This document shows positions 37,339 through 46,586 of a DNA stretch of 64,000 nucleotides, piece after piece (position 1 is the stretch's first letter; each line of letters opens with the position of its first letter). The notes beneath the pieces are model-generated. The model saw nothing but the letters and a program-made list of their open reading frames with translations, was not told the origin of the DNA and did no database searches. Origin of the DNA: Acaryochloris sp. CCMEE 5410 (GTDB lineage: Bacteria > Cyanobacteriota > Cyanobacteriia > Thermosynechococcales > Thermosynechococcaceae); the NCBI RefSeq assembly GCF_000238775.2, contig NZ_AFEJ02000001.1, positions 3,472,001 to 3,536,000 of the forward strand, in the 5' to 3' direction. The position numbers and the translations under genes were made by a program.

Positions 37339-38148
37339 ATGAAAATTAGCGAATTGATTGAGTGGTTTGAAGGCTGGGCTAACCCCTCCTGGCAGGAGAA
37401 GTGGGATAACTGTGGTTGGCAGATTGAACCGGGCGTTTTGGATCAACCCGCTCGGGTACTAGTTTGTTTAACACCGACTTTAGCAGTGATGGAAGAAGCG
37501 ATCGCACTTCGGCAGCAGGGCAACCCTGTTAATTTGATTTTTGCCCACCATCCGTTGATTTTTGGCCCCCTGAAATCGGTGCAGAAAGGTGATGCCATTA
37601 GCGATATGGTCCGCCTCTCCATCACCCATCAAATTGGAGTTTACAGTGCCCACACTAATTTCGATCAGGTTACAGATGGTACGGCAGATGTGTTATCTCA
37701 GCTGTTAGAGCTACAGGATGCAGCGCCTGTGGAACCCACCCAAGATGGTCTCGGGTATGGTCGTGTGGGCAATCTTAAGCCTGCCCTGACCCTACAGCAG
37801 CTTCTAGCCAAGATTCAGTCTGCCCTAAACCCAGCCGATTTGCTGGTCTCACCCACCGCCGATCGCCAACAGGAAATTGAGCGGGTCGCGGTACTAGGCG
37901 GGTCTGGCGCGAGCTATATTTCAGCTGTGAGCCAAACAGGTGCCCAAGCTTATTTGACCTCGGACTGTAAGTTTCATCAGTTTCAAGAGAGTCGCGATCG
38001 CAACCTGATTCTGATTGATGCTGGGCACTATGCAACAGAACGGCCTGCCTGTGAACGCTTAGCCCAGAAATTTACCGACAAGGGAGTTGAATGGGCACAA
38101 CTAAGCCAATCAGACGAAGATTTCCGCAATTTTTGGGCTGCCCACTAG
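37339..38148 (+). CDS. Nif3-like dinuclear metal-centre protein
   Basis: 269 residues. Metal ligands of the NIF3 family are present: FAHHPLIF, SAHTNFD and the late DAGHYATE. Members form hexameric rings with a dinuclear centre; some act as GTP cyclohydrolase I type 2, others have no known activity. It starts 148 bases past the IS target duplication. The small membrane gene at 38182 follows. Confidence 0.92.
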   Translation: MKISELIEWFEGWANPSWQEKWDNCGWQIEPGVLDQPARVLVCLTPTLAVMEEAIALRQQGNPVNLIFAHHPLIFGPLKSVQKGDAISDMVRLSITHQIGVYSAHTNFDQVTDGTADVLSQLLELQDAAPVEPTQDGLGYGRVGNLKPALTLQQLLAKIQSALNPADLLVSPTADRQQEIERVAVLGGSGASYISAVSQTGAQAYLTSDCKFHQFQESRDRNLILIDAGHYATERPACERLAQKFTDKGVEWAQLSQSDEDFRNFWAAH

Positions 38149-38181
38149 AAAGACCAACAATGCAACTGCCACAGTTTTGAG

Positions 38182-38637
38182 ATGAAACAGGTTTGCCAAA
38201 TTTATAGGCAACTCTCTACAAAACTCACCAACAGTATTGAGATAGTCGGTATCGTCATTGGGCTGTTGATGATGGTGATACTGGCAAACATAGCTGCAGA
38301 TGGTTCGGTATTGGCCTTGATCATTTTTACTCTCGTTACCCTGGCCCTTATCAGCGCTCAGCCTCTCCAGCAATGGCAGCAGCGTCGCCACACCAAGCAG
38401 CAGTTCCAGCTTCGTCAGCAAAGAGTAGATCAGCTACTAGCAGGACGGTCCCGAGCAGACATTTTGAAGACTTCACCCTTCAGTTATGGTCGTTGGCCCG
38501 ATGGTGATGACAATTATATGATTGATGATCGGAGGCTAGGTAAGATTATTCACCAAGTCTGGAGTCCAGAAGAAGCAGAGTTATGGATCTTAGAGCAAAC
38601 GTTACATGAAGAGGAAAACGGCGACGAAAGAGAATAA
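38182..38637 (+). CDS. Small membrane protein of unknown function
   Basis: 151 residues with two adjacent membrane helices near the N terminus (IVGIVIGLLMMVILANI and VLALIIFTLVTLALI). A basic coiled segment (RRHTKQQFQLRQQRV) and an acidic C terminus follow. Family not recognised. It follows the Nif3-like gene by 33 bases and is probably co-transcribed with it. Confidence 0.6.
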   Translation: MKQVCQIYRQLSTKLTNSIEIVGIVIGLLMMVILANIAADGSVLALIIFTLVTLALISAQPLQQWQQRRHTKQQFQLRQQRVDQLLAGRSRADILKTSPFSYGRWPDGDDNYMIDDRRLGKIIHQVWSPEEAELWILEQTLHEEENGDERE

Positions 38638-38778
38638 GCACACCACGCCTATACAGTTGATCCAACGTTGCTAACACCAACCTTGATGGATTCAACCTTA
38701 GTTCCATCAATTGAGATATCACGGCCATACCGTTATCAGAAATAGGCTAAATCGACCTTACCCATACATTCAATTTTG

Positions 38779-38808
38779 TTGACCCCGCTTCTGAGCTAAG
38801 CTAGTAAT
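38779..38808 (+). promoter_or_regulatory. Candidate hisD promoter
   Basis: TTGACC, a 17-base spacer and TAGTAAT, about 60 bases ahead of hisD. The -35 element is near consensus and the -10 matches four of six positions. Confidence 0.5.
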
Positions 38809-38869
38809 GCTTATACACCGCTCGACGACATGTATCGGTCGTCGATTATTGATTTAAAGGAGACAGCAC

Positions 38870-40177
38870 GTGGTCAGGATTCTCCGGTTGTCAGAAATGA
38901 CATCTGAAGAACTCGCTTCCATCAAACGACGGGCCGAGTTAGATATTGAACAGGCGCTAGCTGTCGCCAAAGAAGTCATTGACGAGATTCGCGCTGACGG
39001 TGATCAGGGTGTGATCAAATACGTGCGCAAATTTGATTTTCCCGGTGCCACTGCCGAAAATCTGAAAGTGACCGAAGCCGAATTTGCCACTGCCCGCGAG
39101 CAAGTCGAGTCTGAAATCAAAGCCGCGATTGAGCAAGCCTATCGCAACATCAAAGAAGTGCACGAACGGCAAATGCCAGAAGAAGTGCAGCTTGCCGAAA
39201 TCGATGGCGGCGTCTTTGCTGGGGAGAAAGTCACCCCCATTGCCAGCGCTGGACTATACGTGCCTCGGGGTAAAGGCTCCTTCCCTTCTGTCATGCTGAT
39301 GCTCAGTGTGCCTGCGGTGGTAGCCGGGGTAGAGAAAATTGTTGTTTGTACTCCACCCGACAAAAACGGCACCGTAGAACCTGCTTCTCTGGTTGCTGCT
39401 GAATTAGCAGGTGTAAAAGACGTTTATAAGTTAGGTGGCATCCAAGCGATCGCAGGGATGGCGATTGGCACGGAGACCGTTCCTAAAGTCGATAAAATTA
39501 CTGGACCTTGCAACGTCTATGGCTCCGCCGCTAAGCGGCTGCTCTACGGTACCGTTGATGTCGGCTTACCCGCTGGCCCTAGTGAATCCATTATTCTCAC
39601 CGATGAAACCACCGATCCTCGGATTGCTGCCCTAGATCTTTTAGTAGAAGCAGAGCATGGACCTGATTCCGCGGGCTTACTAGTCACCCACAGCGAAGAC
39701 CTTGCCAAAGCTGCCTCCAAACATGCCGACGATTATATGGAGCAGCTACCGGACTGGCGCAAGGAGTTTTGTCAAAAGGGTCTGTCTTCCTATGGCGGCA
39801 TTATTCTTACCTCCAGCCTGGAAGAATCCATCGACTTCCTGAATGAGTATGCACCTGAGCATTTGGAAGTCCTCGTCCAAGACCCCCTCAGCGTTCTCGG
39901 CAAAATCAAGAATGCTGGTGAAATTTTGCTTGGTCCTTATACGCCGATTCCAACCGCCAACTACTGCATTGGTGTGAACGCGATTCTGCCGACGGGCGGC
40001 TTTGCTCGTTCCTACTCGGCGGTGTCGGTATACGACTTCCTCAAGCGCACCGGGATTGGTTATTTAACCCAGGAAGGCTTTGCTCGCTTAGGTCATACGG
40101 CTCAGACATTGGCAGAGCATGAAGACTTCCCGGCCCATGCCATGGCCATTCGTGAGCGCAAGAACCTGCTTCCGTAA
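38870..40177 (+). CDS. hisD: Histidinol dehydrogenase
   Basis: 435 residues from a GTG start with ribosome site AAAGGAGAC. Conserved motifs: GPCNVYGSAAKRLLYG, VGLPAGPSESIIL, EAEHGPDS and EYAPEHLEVL. The zinc enzyme oxidises L-histidinol to histidine in two NAD-dependent steps, the last steps of histidine synthesis. As is usual in cyanobacteria, it is not in a his operon. A phosphotransferase-like gene follows after 20 bases. Confidence 0.97.
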   Translation: MVRILRLSEMTSEELASIKRRAELDIEQALAVAKEVIDEIRADGDQGVIKYVRKFDFPGATAENLKVTEAEFATAREQVESEIKAAIEQAYRNIKEVHERQMPEEVQLAEIDGGVFAGEKVTPIASAGLYVPRGKGSFPSVMLMLSVPAVVAGVEKIVVCTPPDKNGTVEPASLVAAELAGVKDVYKLGGIQAIAGMAIGTETVPKVDKITGPCNVYGSAAKRLLYGTVDVGLPAGPSESIILTDETTDPRIAALDLLVEAEHGPDSAGLLVTHSEDLAKAASKHADDYMEQLPDWRKEFCQKGLSSYGGIILTSSLEESIDFLNEYAPEHLEVLVQDPLSVLGKIKNAGEILLGPYTPIPTANYCIGVNAILPTGGFARSYSAVSVYDFLKRTGIGYLTQEGFARLGHTAQTLAEHEDFPAHAMAIRERKNLLP

Positions 40178-40197
40178 GGGGCATACCGAGGGTTACC

Positions 40198-41421
40198 GTG
40201 TCCGATCAACTCCTGTATCAGATTCAGACGTTACAGTTTTCTGATCAGGCAGCGGCGAATGCCCTGCTGAAGGACTTCGTCAATGACAATTTTCCCTTCA
40301 ATGTGGAGCAAGTACAGGTGCGGCCCTCAGCGGTCTCCCTTAACTCCATTAATGGGTTCCTGCATACCGTAGAAGGGGACAAGCTGTTTTTCAAGACTCA
40401 CGTTGAACCCCAAAGCCTGATTCATGAGTACTACAACTCTACGATTATGGCGGAGGCGGGTTACCCGATTATTCAGCCGATTTTTAGCTCGACGGAATGG
40501 GGTAAACAACTGCTGGTCTATGAGTTTTTTGAATTCCCTTCTCTATTTGACGTAGCTCGTCAGATTGAAACGGGACAGCGAGGTGGGGCTGACCGGATTG
40601 TGGCCCTGCAAGAACAAGCCGACCAAGCCCTGTGGAACATTTATCAGCAAACCCTGGAACCCTTATCCGCTGAAGACCATGCTGATGTGCCGATCCATCA
40701 ACTCTTTATCCATCGCCTGGTTGGGGGACGCTATCACGAGTTTTATGCAGGCAAAGAAGTCAAGCTACCGGGGCAAACCCTCAATTTTGATCGGCTGGCT
40801 CAACTGACTTGGCAGATTAATGGCATCACTTACCAAGACACCCTAGCAGACATTATCCAAACGGCTAGTCAAAAACTAGAGCCGACCGCGACCCCCTCTG
40901 TTGTCGGTCATGGGGATGCCCATAACGGCAATGTGTTTGTGGATGAAGCTACAGAAACCCTTATTTACTTTGATCCGGCCTTTGCAGGGCGGCATTCCCC
41001 CTTTTTAGATCTAACGAAGCCCATATTCCACAACGTATTTGCGATTTGGCTATATTTTCCCCAAGAGATAGCTCAAGACCTATCTATTAATGTGGAGATT
41101 TCAGCAGATCGCATCCACGTGGATCATGATTTTCAACCGTCAGCCATACGCCTAGAATTCCTGCAATCAAAGATTAAGCATGTCCTTCAACCTTTGATTG
41201 ACCATCTCAAAGCTGCAGGACAACTCCCAGATACCTGGCGGCAAGAACTCAAGCTAGCGCTTTTTTGCTGTCCCTTTTTAACCATGAATCTCTGTGATAC
41301 CCAGCGTTTCCCTCCTGAAATTACGCTACTAGGGTTATCTCTAGCGGTTGAAATGGGCAGTACATGCACCTCCCAGGACCAAAGCATTTTGGATGCGGCC
41401 CTAGACCAACTGAGCGCCTGA
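40198..41421 (+). CDS. Aminoglycoside-phosphotransferase-like kinase
   Basis: 407 residues from GTG 40198. Kinase-fold features: Lys in KLFFKTHVEP, an acidic hinge YEFFEFPSLF, the catalytic loop VVGHGDAHNGNVFV (Asp and Asn present) and the metal Asp in YFDPAFAGRHSP. The APH family phosphorylates small molecules; the substrate here is unknown. It is followed within 16 bases by a RimJ-type acetyltransferase, and the two probably form a unit. Confidence 0.82.
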   Translation: MSDQLLYQIQTLQFSDQAAANALLKDFVNDNFPFNVEQVQVRPSAVSLNSINGFLHTVEGDKLFFKTHVEPQSLIHEYYNSTIMAEAGYPIIQPIFSSTEWGKQLLVYEFFEFPSLFDVARQIETGQRGGADRIVALQEQADQALWNIYQQTLEPLSAEDHADVPIHQLFIHRLVGGRYHEFYAGKEVKLPGQTLNFDRLAQLTWQINGITYQDTLADIIQTASQKLEPTATPSVVGHGDAHNGNVFVDEATETLIYFDPAFAGRHSPFLDLTKPIFHNVFAIWLYFPQEIAQDLSINVEISADRIHVDHDFQPSAIRLEFLQSKIKHVLQPLIDHLKAAGQLPDTWRQELKLALFCCPFLTMNLCDTQRFPPEITLLGLSLAVEMGSTCTSQDQSILDAALDQLSA

Positions 41422-41436
41422 GCGAGACTTCAAGGT

Positions 41437-42018
41437 GTGCCGTCCATGTGGAATTCAACTACGCCGACGTTTCCTAAATTGCAGTGTAAGCGCGGCATTC
41501 TGCGAATGGCGACAGAGGATGATATCGATGCTATTCTCAGATATTTCATCGTTAATCGTGATCATTTAGAACCCTTTGAGCCGATCAAACCCGTGGAGTT
41601 TTATACACCGGAGTTTTGGCGAGTCTTGATTTGCGATCGCAACCAAGCATTTCTCAACGACCAAGGTATCAAATTCTTCCTCTTCGATCAGCACCATCCC
41701 CAACAGATTATTGCAGCGATCAACTTCTCGAATGTCGTTCGAGGCGCTTTTCAGTCCTGCACCCTAGGGTTTAGTATTTCCGCCCAGTATCAAGGGCAAG
41801 GCTATATGACCGAGTCGATACCTGTTGCTATTTCATACCTATTCTCTGACTTCAGCTTTCATCGAATTATGGCAGCCTATATGCCCCATAACCAACGTAG
41901 CGGCAGACTTCTCCGACGATTAGGCTTTCAAATGGAAGGGTATGCCTCTAGATATCTCTGTATTAACGGAATCTGGCAAGACCACATACTCACCAGCCTC
42001 ATTAAAACTAATGTTTAG
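41437..42018 (+). CDS. RimJ/RimL-type GNAT acetyltransferase
   Basis: 193 residues from GTG 41437, or 190 from ATG 41446. The GNAT acetyl-CoA site is FSISAQYQGQGYMTESI (Q-G-Q-G-Y), and the end of the fold has RLLRRLGFQMEGYASRYLCI, as in ribosomal-protein alanine N-acetyltransferases. The target cannot be inferred. A terminator follows at 42100. Confidence 0.85.
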   Translation: MPSMWNSTTPTFPKLQCKRGILRMATEDDIDAILRYFIVNRDHLEPFEPIKPVEFYTPEFWRVLICDRNQAFLNDQGIKFFLFDQHHPQQIIAAINFSNVVRGAFQSCTLGFSISAQYQGQGYMTESIPVAISYLFSDFSFHRIMAAYMPHNQRSGRLLRRLGFQMEGYASRYLCINGIWQDHILTSLIKTNV

Positions 42019-42099
42019 ATTTTATTTAGATATACCCATCACCAAATCGAAAAAGACTTGGGCACAATAGGGGTAGCTATTGTCATGGAAGTTCGACGG

Positions 42100-42121
42100 G
42101 GGGCGCAAGCCCCTTTTTTTT
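42100..42121 (+). terminator. Intrinsic terminator
   Basis: GGGGC-GCAA-GCCCC stem with a GNRA tetraloop, followed by eight T. It ends the hisD/kinase/acetyltransferase transcript. Confidence 0.9.
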
Positions 42122-42437
42122 AGAGAATGAAACAAAAAAACAACAACTTAAAATCTTGTAAATTGTTTCAAATCTTCCACTTCTTTACAACAATTTTTAT
42201 TCTTTTGATAACTTAAAATACCTTTAACTATTTCTCACTGAATTGAGAGATAAAGCTTTGCAAAATCTGAGTATCTTTTCTATCGCACTGCTACGAACGC
42301 GATAGAAGCGGCAGTCAAGAACTTTAATCCCCAAAGATCTCAAAATTCAAAAAATAATCATTTAATATTTTCTACAGAGATGTGTTTGTTTCTGTAGAAA
42401 ATAGGGCATGATGTAATCAATTAGTCTCCAAATAAAA
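42122..42437. other. AT-rich gene-free stretch
   Basis: About 300 bases of AT-rich sequence with oligo-A and oligo-T tracts and no supported gene. It separates the acetyltransferase terminator from the two hairpins at 42.45 kb. Confidence 0.5.
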
Positions 42438-42460
42438 ACCCAGCACGGGGGGTGCTGGGT
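42438..42460 (-). terminator. Hairpin with T-run on the minus strand
   Basis: A perfect 9-bp stem (ACCCAGCAC / GTGCTGGGT) with a five-G loop. Read on the minus strand it is followed by TTTTTATTT, a convincing terminator. No minus-strand gene is recognised before it, so it may instead be the 5' stem of a plus-strand small RNA. Confidence 0.55.
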
Positions 42461-42478
42461 CGATATGGGAGGTATTGG

Positions 42479-42520
42479 AACCCTCTGGATGAGTGAATGC
42501 ATCGCATCCGAGGGTTTTTT
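42479..42520 (+). terminator. Plus-strand terminator (possible sRNA end)
   Basis: AACCCTC and GGATG pair with CATCC and GAGGGTT (12 bp with a one-base bulge) around a 13-base loop, followed by a T-run of six. It could end a small RNA beginning near 42.42 kb, as no protein gene precedes it within 450 bases. Confidence 0.65.
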
Positions 42521-42775
42521 ATGGCATGAATTAACTAGTTGTTTACACTCTAACCATTCTTCCAAATCCACACCTGAGAAGAACTACGGAATTATTATTT
42601 CTCTTGCTATAAAACCTCCAGTAAATACACCCACATCTATGTTCCCTCTATAGACGCTATAGAATGGAAGCCATCACACCACTAATAGAAATAGAAACCG
42701 AGCTAGATATTTTTATTCGCAACACCTTTGGCTCGCTGAAATGAATCCATTCATAGTTTCTATAGGAGAGCAGAT

Positions 42776-44152
42776 ATGGAAACTCAAATCGGTTCCAATC
42801 CAAGCAACTTAGATTTTCAATTCAATTTTTGGCAACAGTGGTATCCTGTCGCTCCCTTAGAAGATTTAGATCCGCAGCGTCCCACTCCCATCACGTTATT
42901 AGGGCAGCATTTTGTCATTTGGCAACCTAAAGATTCTGACCAATATCTGGTGTTCCAAGATCTGTGCCCCCACCGCTTAGCTCCCCTGAGTGAAGGTCGC
43001 ATTGACGAGCAAACGGGGCAGCTCATGTGTAGCTATCACGGTTGGCAATTTGACCAACAGGGTCTTTGCACCCACATTCCTCAAGCTGAAGCCATTACCC
43101 CTCAACAATCACAGCTATACTGCGTCACTTCTGTTCCCACACAATCACAAAGTGGGCTGTTGTGGGTCTGGCCAGATCCAGACACCCAAGATATTGCTGC
43201 GACTCAACCGTTGCCTCTCTCTCCCTTCGTTAATGCTGACCAAAACTTTGTCTGGTCTTCTGTCATGAGGGATTTGGCCTATGATTGGCAGACATTAGTC
43301 GAAAACGTCTCTGACCCGAGTCACGTGCCCTTTGCCCATCACGGTGTCCAAGGCAATCGCAACCAAGCTGCTCCTATTCCTATGGAGGTTCTGACCTCCA
43401 CCCCAGAATTAATTGAAGTCCAGACCACAGGGAAGTTCTCTACCAACATTACCTTTCAACCTCCCTGCCGAGTGGAGTATCAATTTTCTATCGGCGATGG
43501 GAAACAAGCGACCATGGTCACCTACTGTATTCCCATTGCTCCAGGTCGATCTCGCATCGTAGCCTTGTTTGCACGAAATTTTGCCACAGGTTTAATGAAA
43601 GTGATTCCTCGCTGGGTAGAGCATATGAAAAACCGCAATCCAGTGCTGGATGGTGACATGATTTTGTTACGCTCCCAAGAAAAACAGCTGCTTCAGCACA
43701 CCCAAACCCAAAGTTGGCAAACCATCTACAAACTCCCCACCAGTGCGGATCGTCTCGTGATTGAATATCGGCGATGGTTCGAAAAGTATAGTCATGGACA
43801 AATTCCTTGGGGATCTGCCCATCAGCAGATCCCCGTTGCTTCCAACAACTATGACTATTTACAGCCCCAAGGGGAGCAGCGACCTCAGCTTCTGGATCGA
43901 TATCATCAACACACCTTGATCTGTAGTAGCTGCCGAGGAGCATTGAGCAGAATCAAGCTATTGCAAAAGATGTTGGTCGCTGTCTTTGCAATCGCCATCA
44001 GTGGAGCTGCAATTTTGCCCGACGATTTAAGAGCAACGTGGGGAATTCCTTTAGTGATTACAGCCCTTCTAGGATTAGGGGGTTGCTACTGGTTGAAATA
44101 TTGGCTGGAACCCAAATTTTATTTTGTTGACTATATTCATGCTGATCACTGA
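42776..44152 (+). CDS. PaO-like Rieske oxygenase
   Basis: 458 residues. The Rieske centre is CPHRLAPLSEGR with CSYHGWQF (about 62-88). The non-heme iron site is in LVENVSDPSHVPFAHHG (Asp, two His). Near the C terminus is the redox Cys pair CSSC typical of the PaO/Tic55/Ptc52 clade, followed by two membrane helices. Plant PaO opens the pheophorbide a ring, and CAO makes chlorophyll b. This is a membrane-bound oxygenase acting on a tetrapyrrole or another ring compound; substrate unknown. Ribosome site AGGAGAG. Confidence 0.9.
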   Translation: METQIGSNPSNLDFQFNFWQQWYPVAPLEDLDPQRPTPITLLGQHFVIWQPKDSDQYLVFQDLCPHRLAPLSEGRIDEQTGQLMCSYHGWQFDQQGLCTHIPQAEAITPQQSQLYCVTSVPTQSQSGLLWVWPDPDTQDIAATQPLPLSPFVNADQNFVWSSVMRDLAYDWQTLVENVSDPSHVPFAHHGVQGNRNQAAPIPMEVLTSTPELIEVQTTGKFSTNITFQPPCRVEYQFSIGDGKQATMVTYCIPIAPGRSRIVALFARNFATGLMKVIPRWVEHMKNRNPVLDGDMILLRSQEKQLLQHTQTQSWQTIYKLPTSADRLVIEYRRWFEKYSHGQIPWGSAHQQIPVASNNYDYLQPQGEQRPQLLDRYHQHTLICSSCRGALSRIKLLQKMLVAVFAIAISGAAILPDDLRATWGIPLVITALLGLGGCYWLKYWLEPKFYFVDYIHADH

Positions 44153-44800
44153 GCAGTCAGGATATCGATACAGCCCTTAACAATCGACATGATTGCTGTG
44201 ATTCAAGCTCAAGGTATTTGATCAAGCGTTATAGCTGGATAATCATCATCTGTAGCAAGAAGGCTATGCTTCACTCCCAGACTCAACAGGTGGGTTTCAA
44301 GGTTAATCCATCAAGCATCGCTGGAGATAATAGTTAGTACCACAATAATTTGTAGAAAATAAAAATCTACATGGTTATTTTATGAATTTTTGTTACTTTA
44401 TATAAAATATTTCTCGCACCTGAAATGAATTCCTAATTCGTCAGTCTCTTGACCAGAGTAGCGATCTAAACTAGCGATCTTAAAAATCTTCCAAACCCTT
44501 CGTAGGAAATGCATTACAAGATATTTCAAGTTTTACATAAACGATCCAAACAAGGTGTCTATCGGGGATAGAGCGTAGAGTATTACAACTGCGATCGCAT
44601 CTACAGCCTCATCATCACAACGGGGATCAAAATCAACACAATCCTTGTTCTGCATAGCTTTCAAGAATCAACCTTGTTTTTGTTACCCATATGTAAAGAA
44701 CTGTATTGAGTCCTGGCTATGTAAACCATGAGTATTAAGTATTTTTTCTTAGCCTGTTTGGGCCTAGCGGGAGGATATACTTCTAGAACAGAAACGCTTG
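44153..44800. other. Gene-free region between the Rieske gene and DUF4079
   Basis: About 650 bases without a supported gene. An open frame at 44728-44946 lacks family features and overlaps the next gene's start. The 3' half is AT-rich. No tRNA, hairpin terminator or clear promoter was recognised. Confidence 0.5.
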
Positions 44801-45262
44801 ATGTTGTTGAGGTCGCGTATGGATTCGCCCCCTCCTATGTTGTTTGCGTCGATCACAGCCTTTTCTATGACGCTAGCTGTGTTCCTTTACATAGGACTTG
44901 GTGTACTAGGGATTGCCCTACGAAGATTGCGACTCCGTCACGGTGAAGCTTCTTGGGGATGGTTACGTTATATCCACTATGGTTTGGGTATTACGCTAGT
45001 ACTAACCATTTTAGAATTAATGACCATCGGTATTTTAGGTGCCTCCACTTATGAAGGGACCTCCGGTCATTCATCTCATTTGCCTGCTGGCCTATTGGTG
45101 GCCGGTTTAACCCTGGCTTCTGCTTGGGCAGCCAGTCGTGTTCATCCCAAACGCCCTTGGGCTCGTCCACTCCACGTCAGCATTAACGGCATGCTTTTTC
45201 TAGCCTTAACCGCTGTGTCTTGGACAGGCTGGTCAGTACTACAAAATTATCTGCCCCAGTAA
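44801..45262 (+). CDS. DUF4079 membrane protein
   Basis: 153 residues from ATG 44801, or 147 from ATG 44819, which has GAGG placed better as a ribosome site. Four predicted membrane helices carry conserved GWLRYIHYGLGI and SRVHPKRPWARPLHVSINGML, both typical of the DUF4079 family in cyanobacteria and plants, with His residues that may bind heme. Function not established. Confidence 0.8.
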   Translation: MLLRSRMDSPPPMLFASITAFSMTLAVFLYIGLGVLGIALRRLRLRHGEASWGWLRYIHYGLGITLVLTILELMTIGILGASTYEGTSGHSSHLPAGLLVAGLTLASAWAASRVHPKRPWARPLHVSINGMLFLALTAVSWTGWSVLQNYLPQ

Positions 45263-45320
45263 CGCCTAATCAATATTCAACTTACAAGTACGTGGCGTTT
45301 GCTACGTACTCTGTTGTCTT

Positions 45321-45752
45321 ATGCAAAAACTCAGTGGCCGCTGTCTCTGCGAAGGAATCGCTTATGAGATTTCAGGCGAGCTAGGTCCCATCTTTAACTG
45401 CCATTGCTCAAAATGCCGTCGCTGGCATGGGGCTGCTTTTCGCACCCGAGCCACTATCAATGCCCAGCAATTTCGGTGGACTAGGGGTGAAGAGCTGCTG
45501 TCTCGTTACCATTCGTCTGAGTTTGTCGTGAAGCATTTTTGCTCTGTCTGTGGCTCCAATCTGATCAGCACCTATGACAATGACCCTGATAAAATCGGCG
45601 TTCCTTTAGGGGGACTAGATCAAGCGCCCCACAATACCCCAGAGGGCCATATTTATGTGGGGTCCAAATCACCTTGGTTCACCATTACAGATGACCTCCC
45701 CCAGCACGATACCTGGCCAGGTAGCCATGCCAAAGTTCGCGAGACCCGCTAA
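45321..45752 (+). CDS. GFA-family zinc protein (glutathione-dependent formaldehyde-activating-like)
   Basis: 143 residues with the Gfa/CENP-V cysteine set: GRCLCEGIAYEI, FNCHCSKCRRWHGAAF and the late FCSVCGSN. These Cys bind two zinc ions. The founding member was described as catalysing formation of S-hydroxymethylglutathione, but most relatives have no confirmed activity. Confidence 0.85.
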   Translation: MQKLSGRCLCEGIAYEISGELGPIFNCHCSKCRRWHGAAFRTRATINAQQFRWTRGEELLSRYHSSEFVVKHFCSVCGSNLISTYDNDPDKIGVPLGGLDQAPHNTPEGHIYVGSKSPWFTITDDLPQHDTWPGSHAKVRETR

Positions 45753-45755
45753 ACA

Positions 45756-46388
45756 CTATGCAGTCGGTTCAGTCCCTTGCCAGCGCTGCAGAGGGACACA
45801 ATCGATTCCGAGCTGATCTAAAGCCCGAGCAACCACAAAGTCTGCCAAATCTTCGATGGTTTGGGGGTTATGGTACCAGGCAGGAATCGCAGGTACAATC
45901 CGGGCTCCAGCCTCAGCTAAGGTGGTCAAATTCCGCAGGTGAATCAGGCTAAAAGGAGTTTCTCTAGGCACGATTACTAAAGGTCGTCGTTCCTTCAGGT
46001 GAACATCAGCTGTTCGCTCTAATAGGCTAGAACTGAGACCCGCAGCAATTTTAGCCACTGTACTCATACTGCAAGGAATCACCAGCATCCCTAAAGTACG
46101 AAAGGAACCGCTGGCAATGCCTGCACCAACGTTAGTCGCAGCATGGCAAGTTAATTTCCCACCCCATTCATCGGCTTGCTGACGCCAAAATTGCTCTTGC
46201 TTAACAGGATCAGCGGGCATCCGAATATTTTGTTCGGCTTGCCAAACCTGAAAAGTGGCCTTAGACGCCACCAGCTCTATCGAATAATTTGCTCGCAGCA
46301 AGAACTTAATGGTGCGCACGGCATAGAGTAATCCGGATGCACCAGACACGCCGATAGTAACGGGTAAAGGTGAGTTAGAGTGAGACAC
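45756..46388 (-). CDS. Flavin prenyltransferase UbiX family
   Basis: 210 residues from a GTG start. The flavin-binding motif GVSGASGLLYAVR and the conserved core PCSMSTVAKIAAGLSSSL, RPLVIVPRETPFS and MLVIPC match UbiX. UbiX prenylates FMN to make the cofactor of UbiD decarboxylases. In cyanobacteria it probably serves plastoquinone synthesis. Convergent with the GFA gene, whose stop is 4 bases away. Confidence 0.93.
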   Translation of the reverse strand: MSHSNSPLPVTIGVSGASGLLYAVRTIKFLLRANYSIELVASKATFQVWQAEQNIRMPADPVKQEQFWRQQADEWGGKLTCHAATNVGAGIASGSFRTLGMLVIPCSMSTVAKIAAGLSSSLLERTADVHLKERRPLVIVPRETPFSLIHLRNLTTLAEAGARIVPAIPAWYHNPQTIEDLADFVVARALDQLGIDCVPLQRWQGTEPTA

Positions 46389-46586
46389 AAGCGTAGGCCA
46401 TAAAAGAGGGGTATTTCGCCTCAGCGGAACGTTCTATTATAACGTTGTACCTCTGTATTCCTCACAGAGAGAGCGATCCCCAACTGAGGCATTATCTCTA
46501 TAGTGCTTGCAGAATCAGTGCCATCAGAAAACAAGAGGGCAGCGCAATCTCTCCAGAAACATCAGTTTGACACCAAGGAACCCTGA

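Noticed and set aside
44728-44946. 72-residue open frame before DUF4079
   Set aside because: Signal-like start but no family features, and it overlaps the DUF4079 start in another frame.
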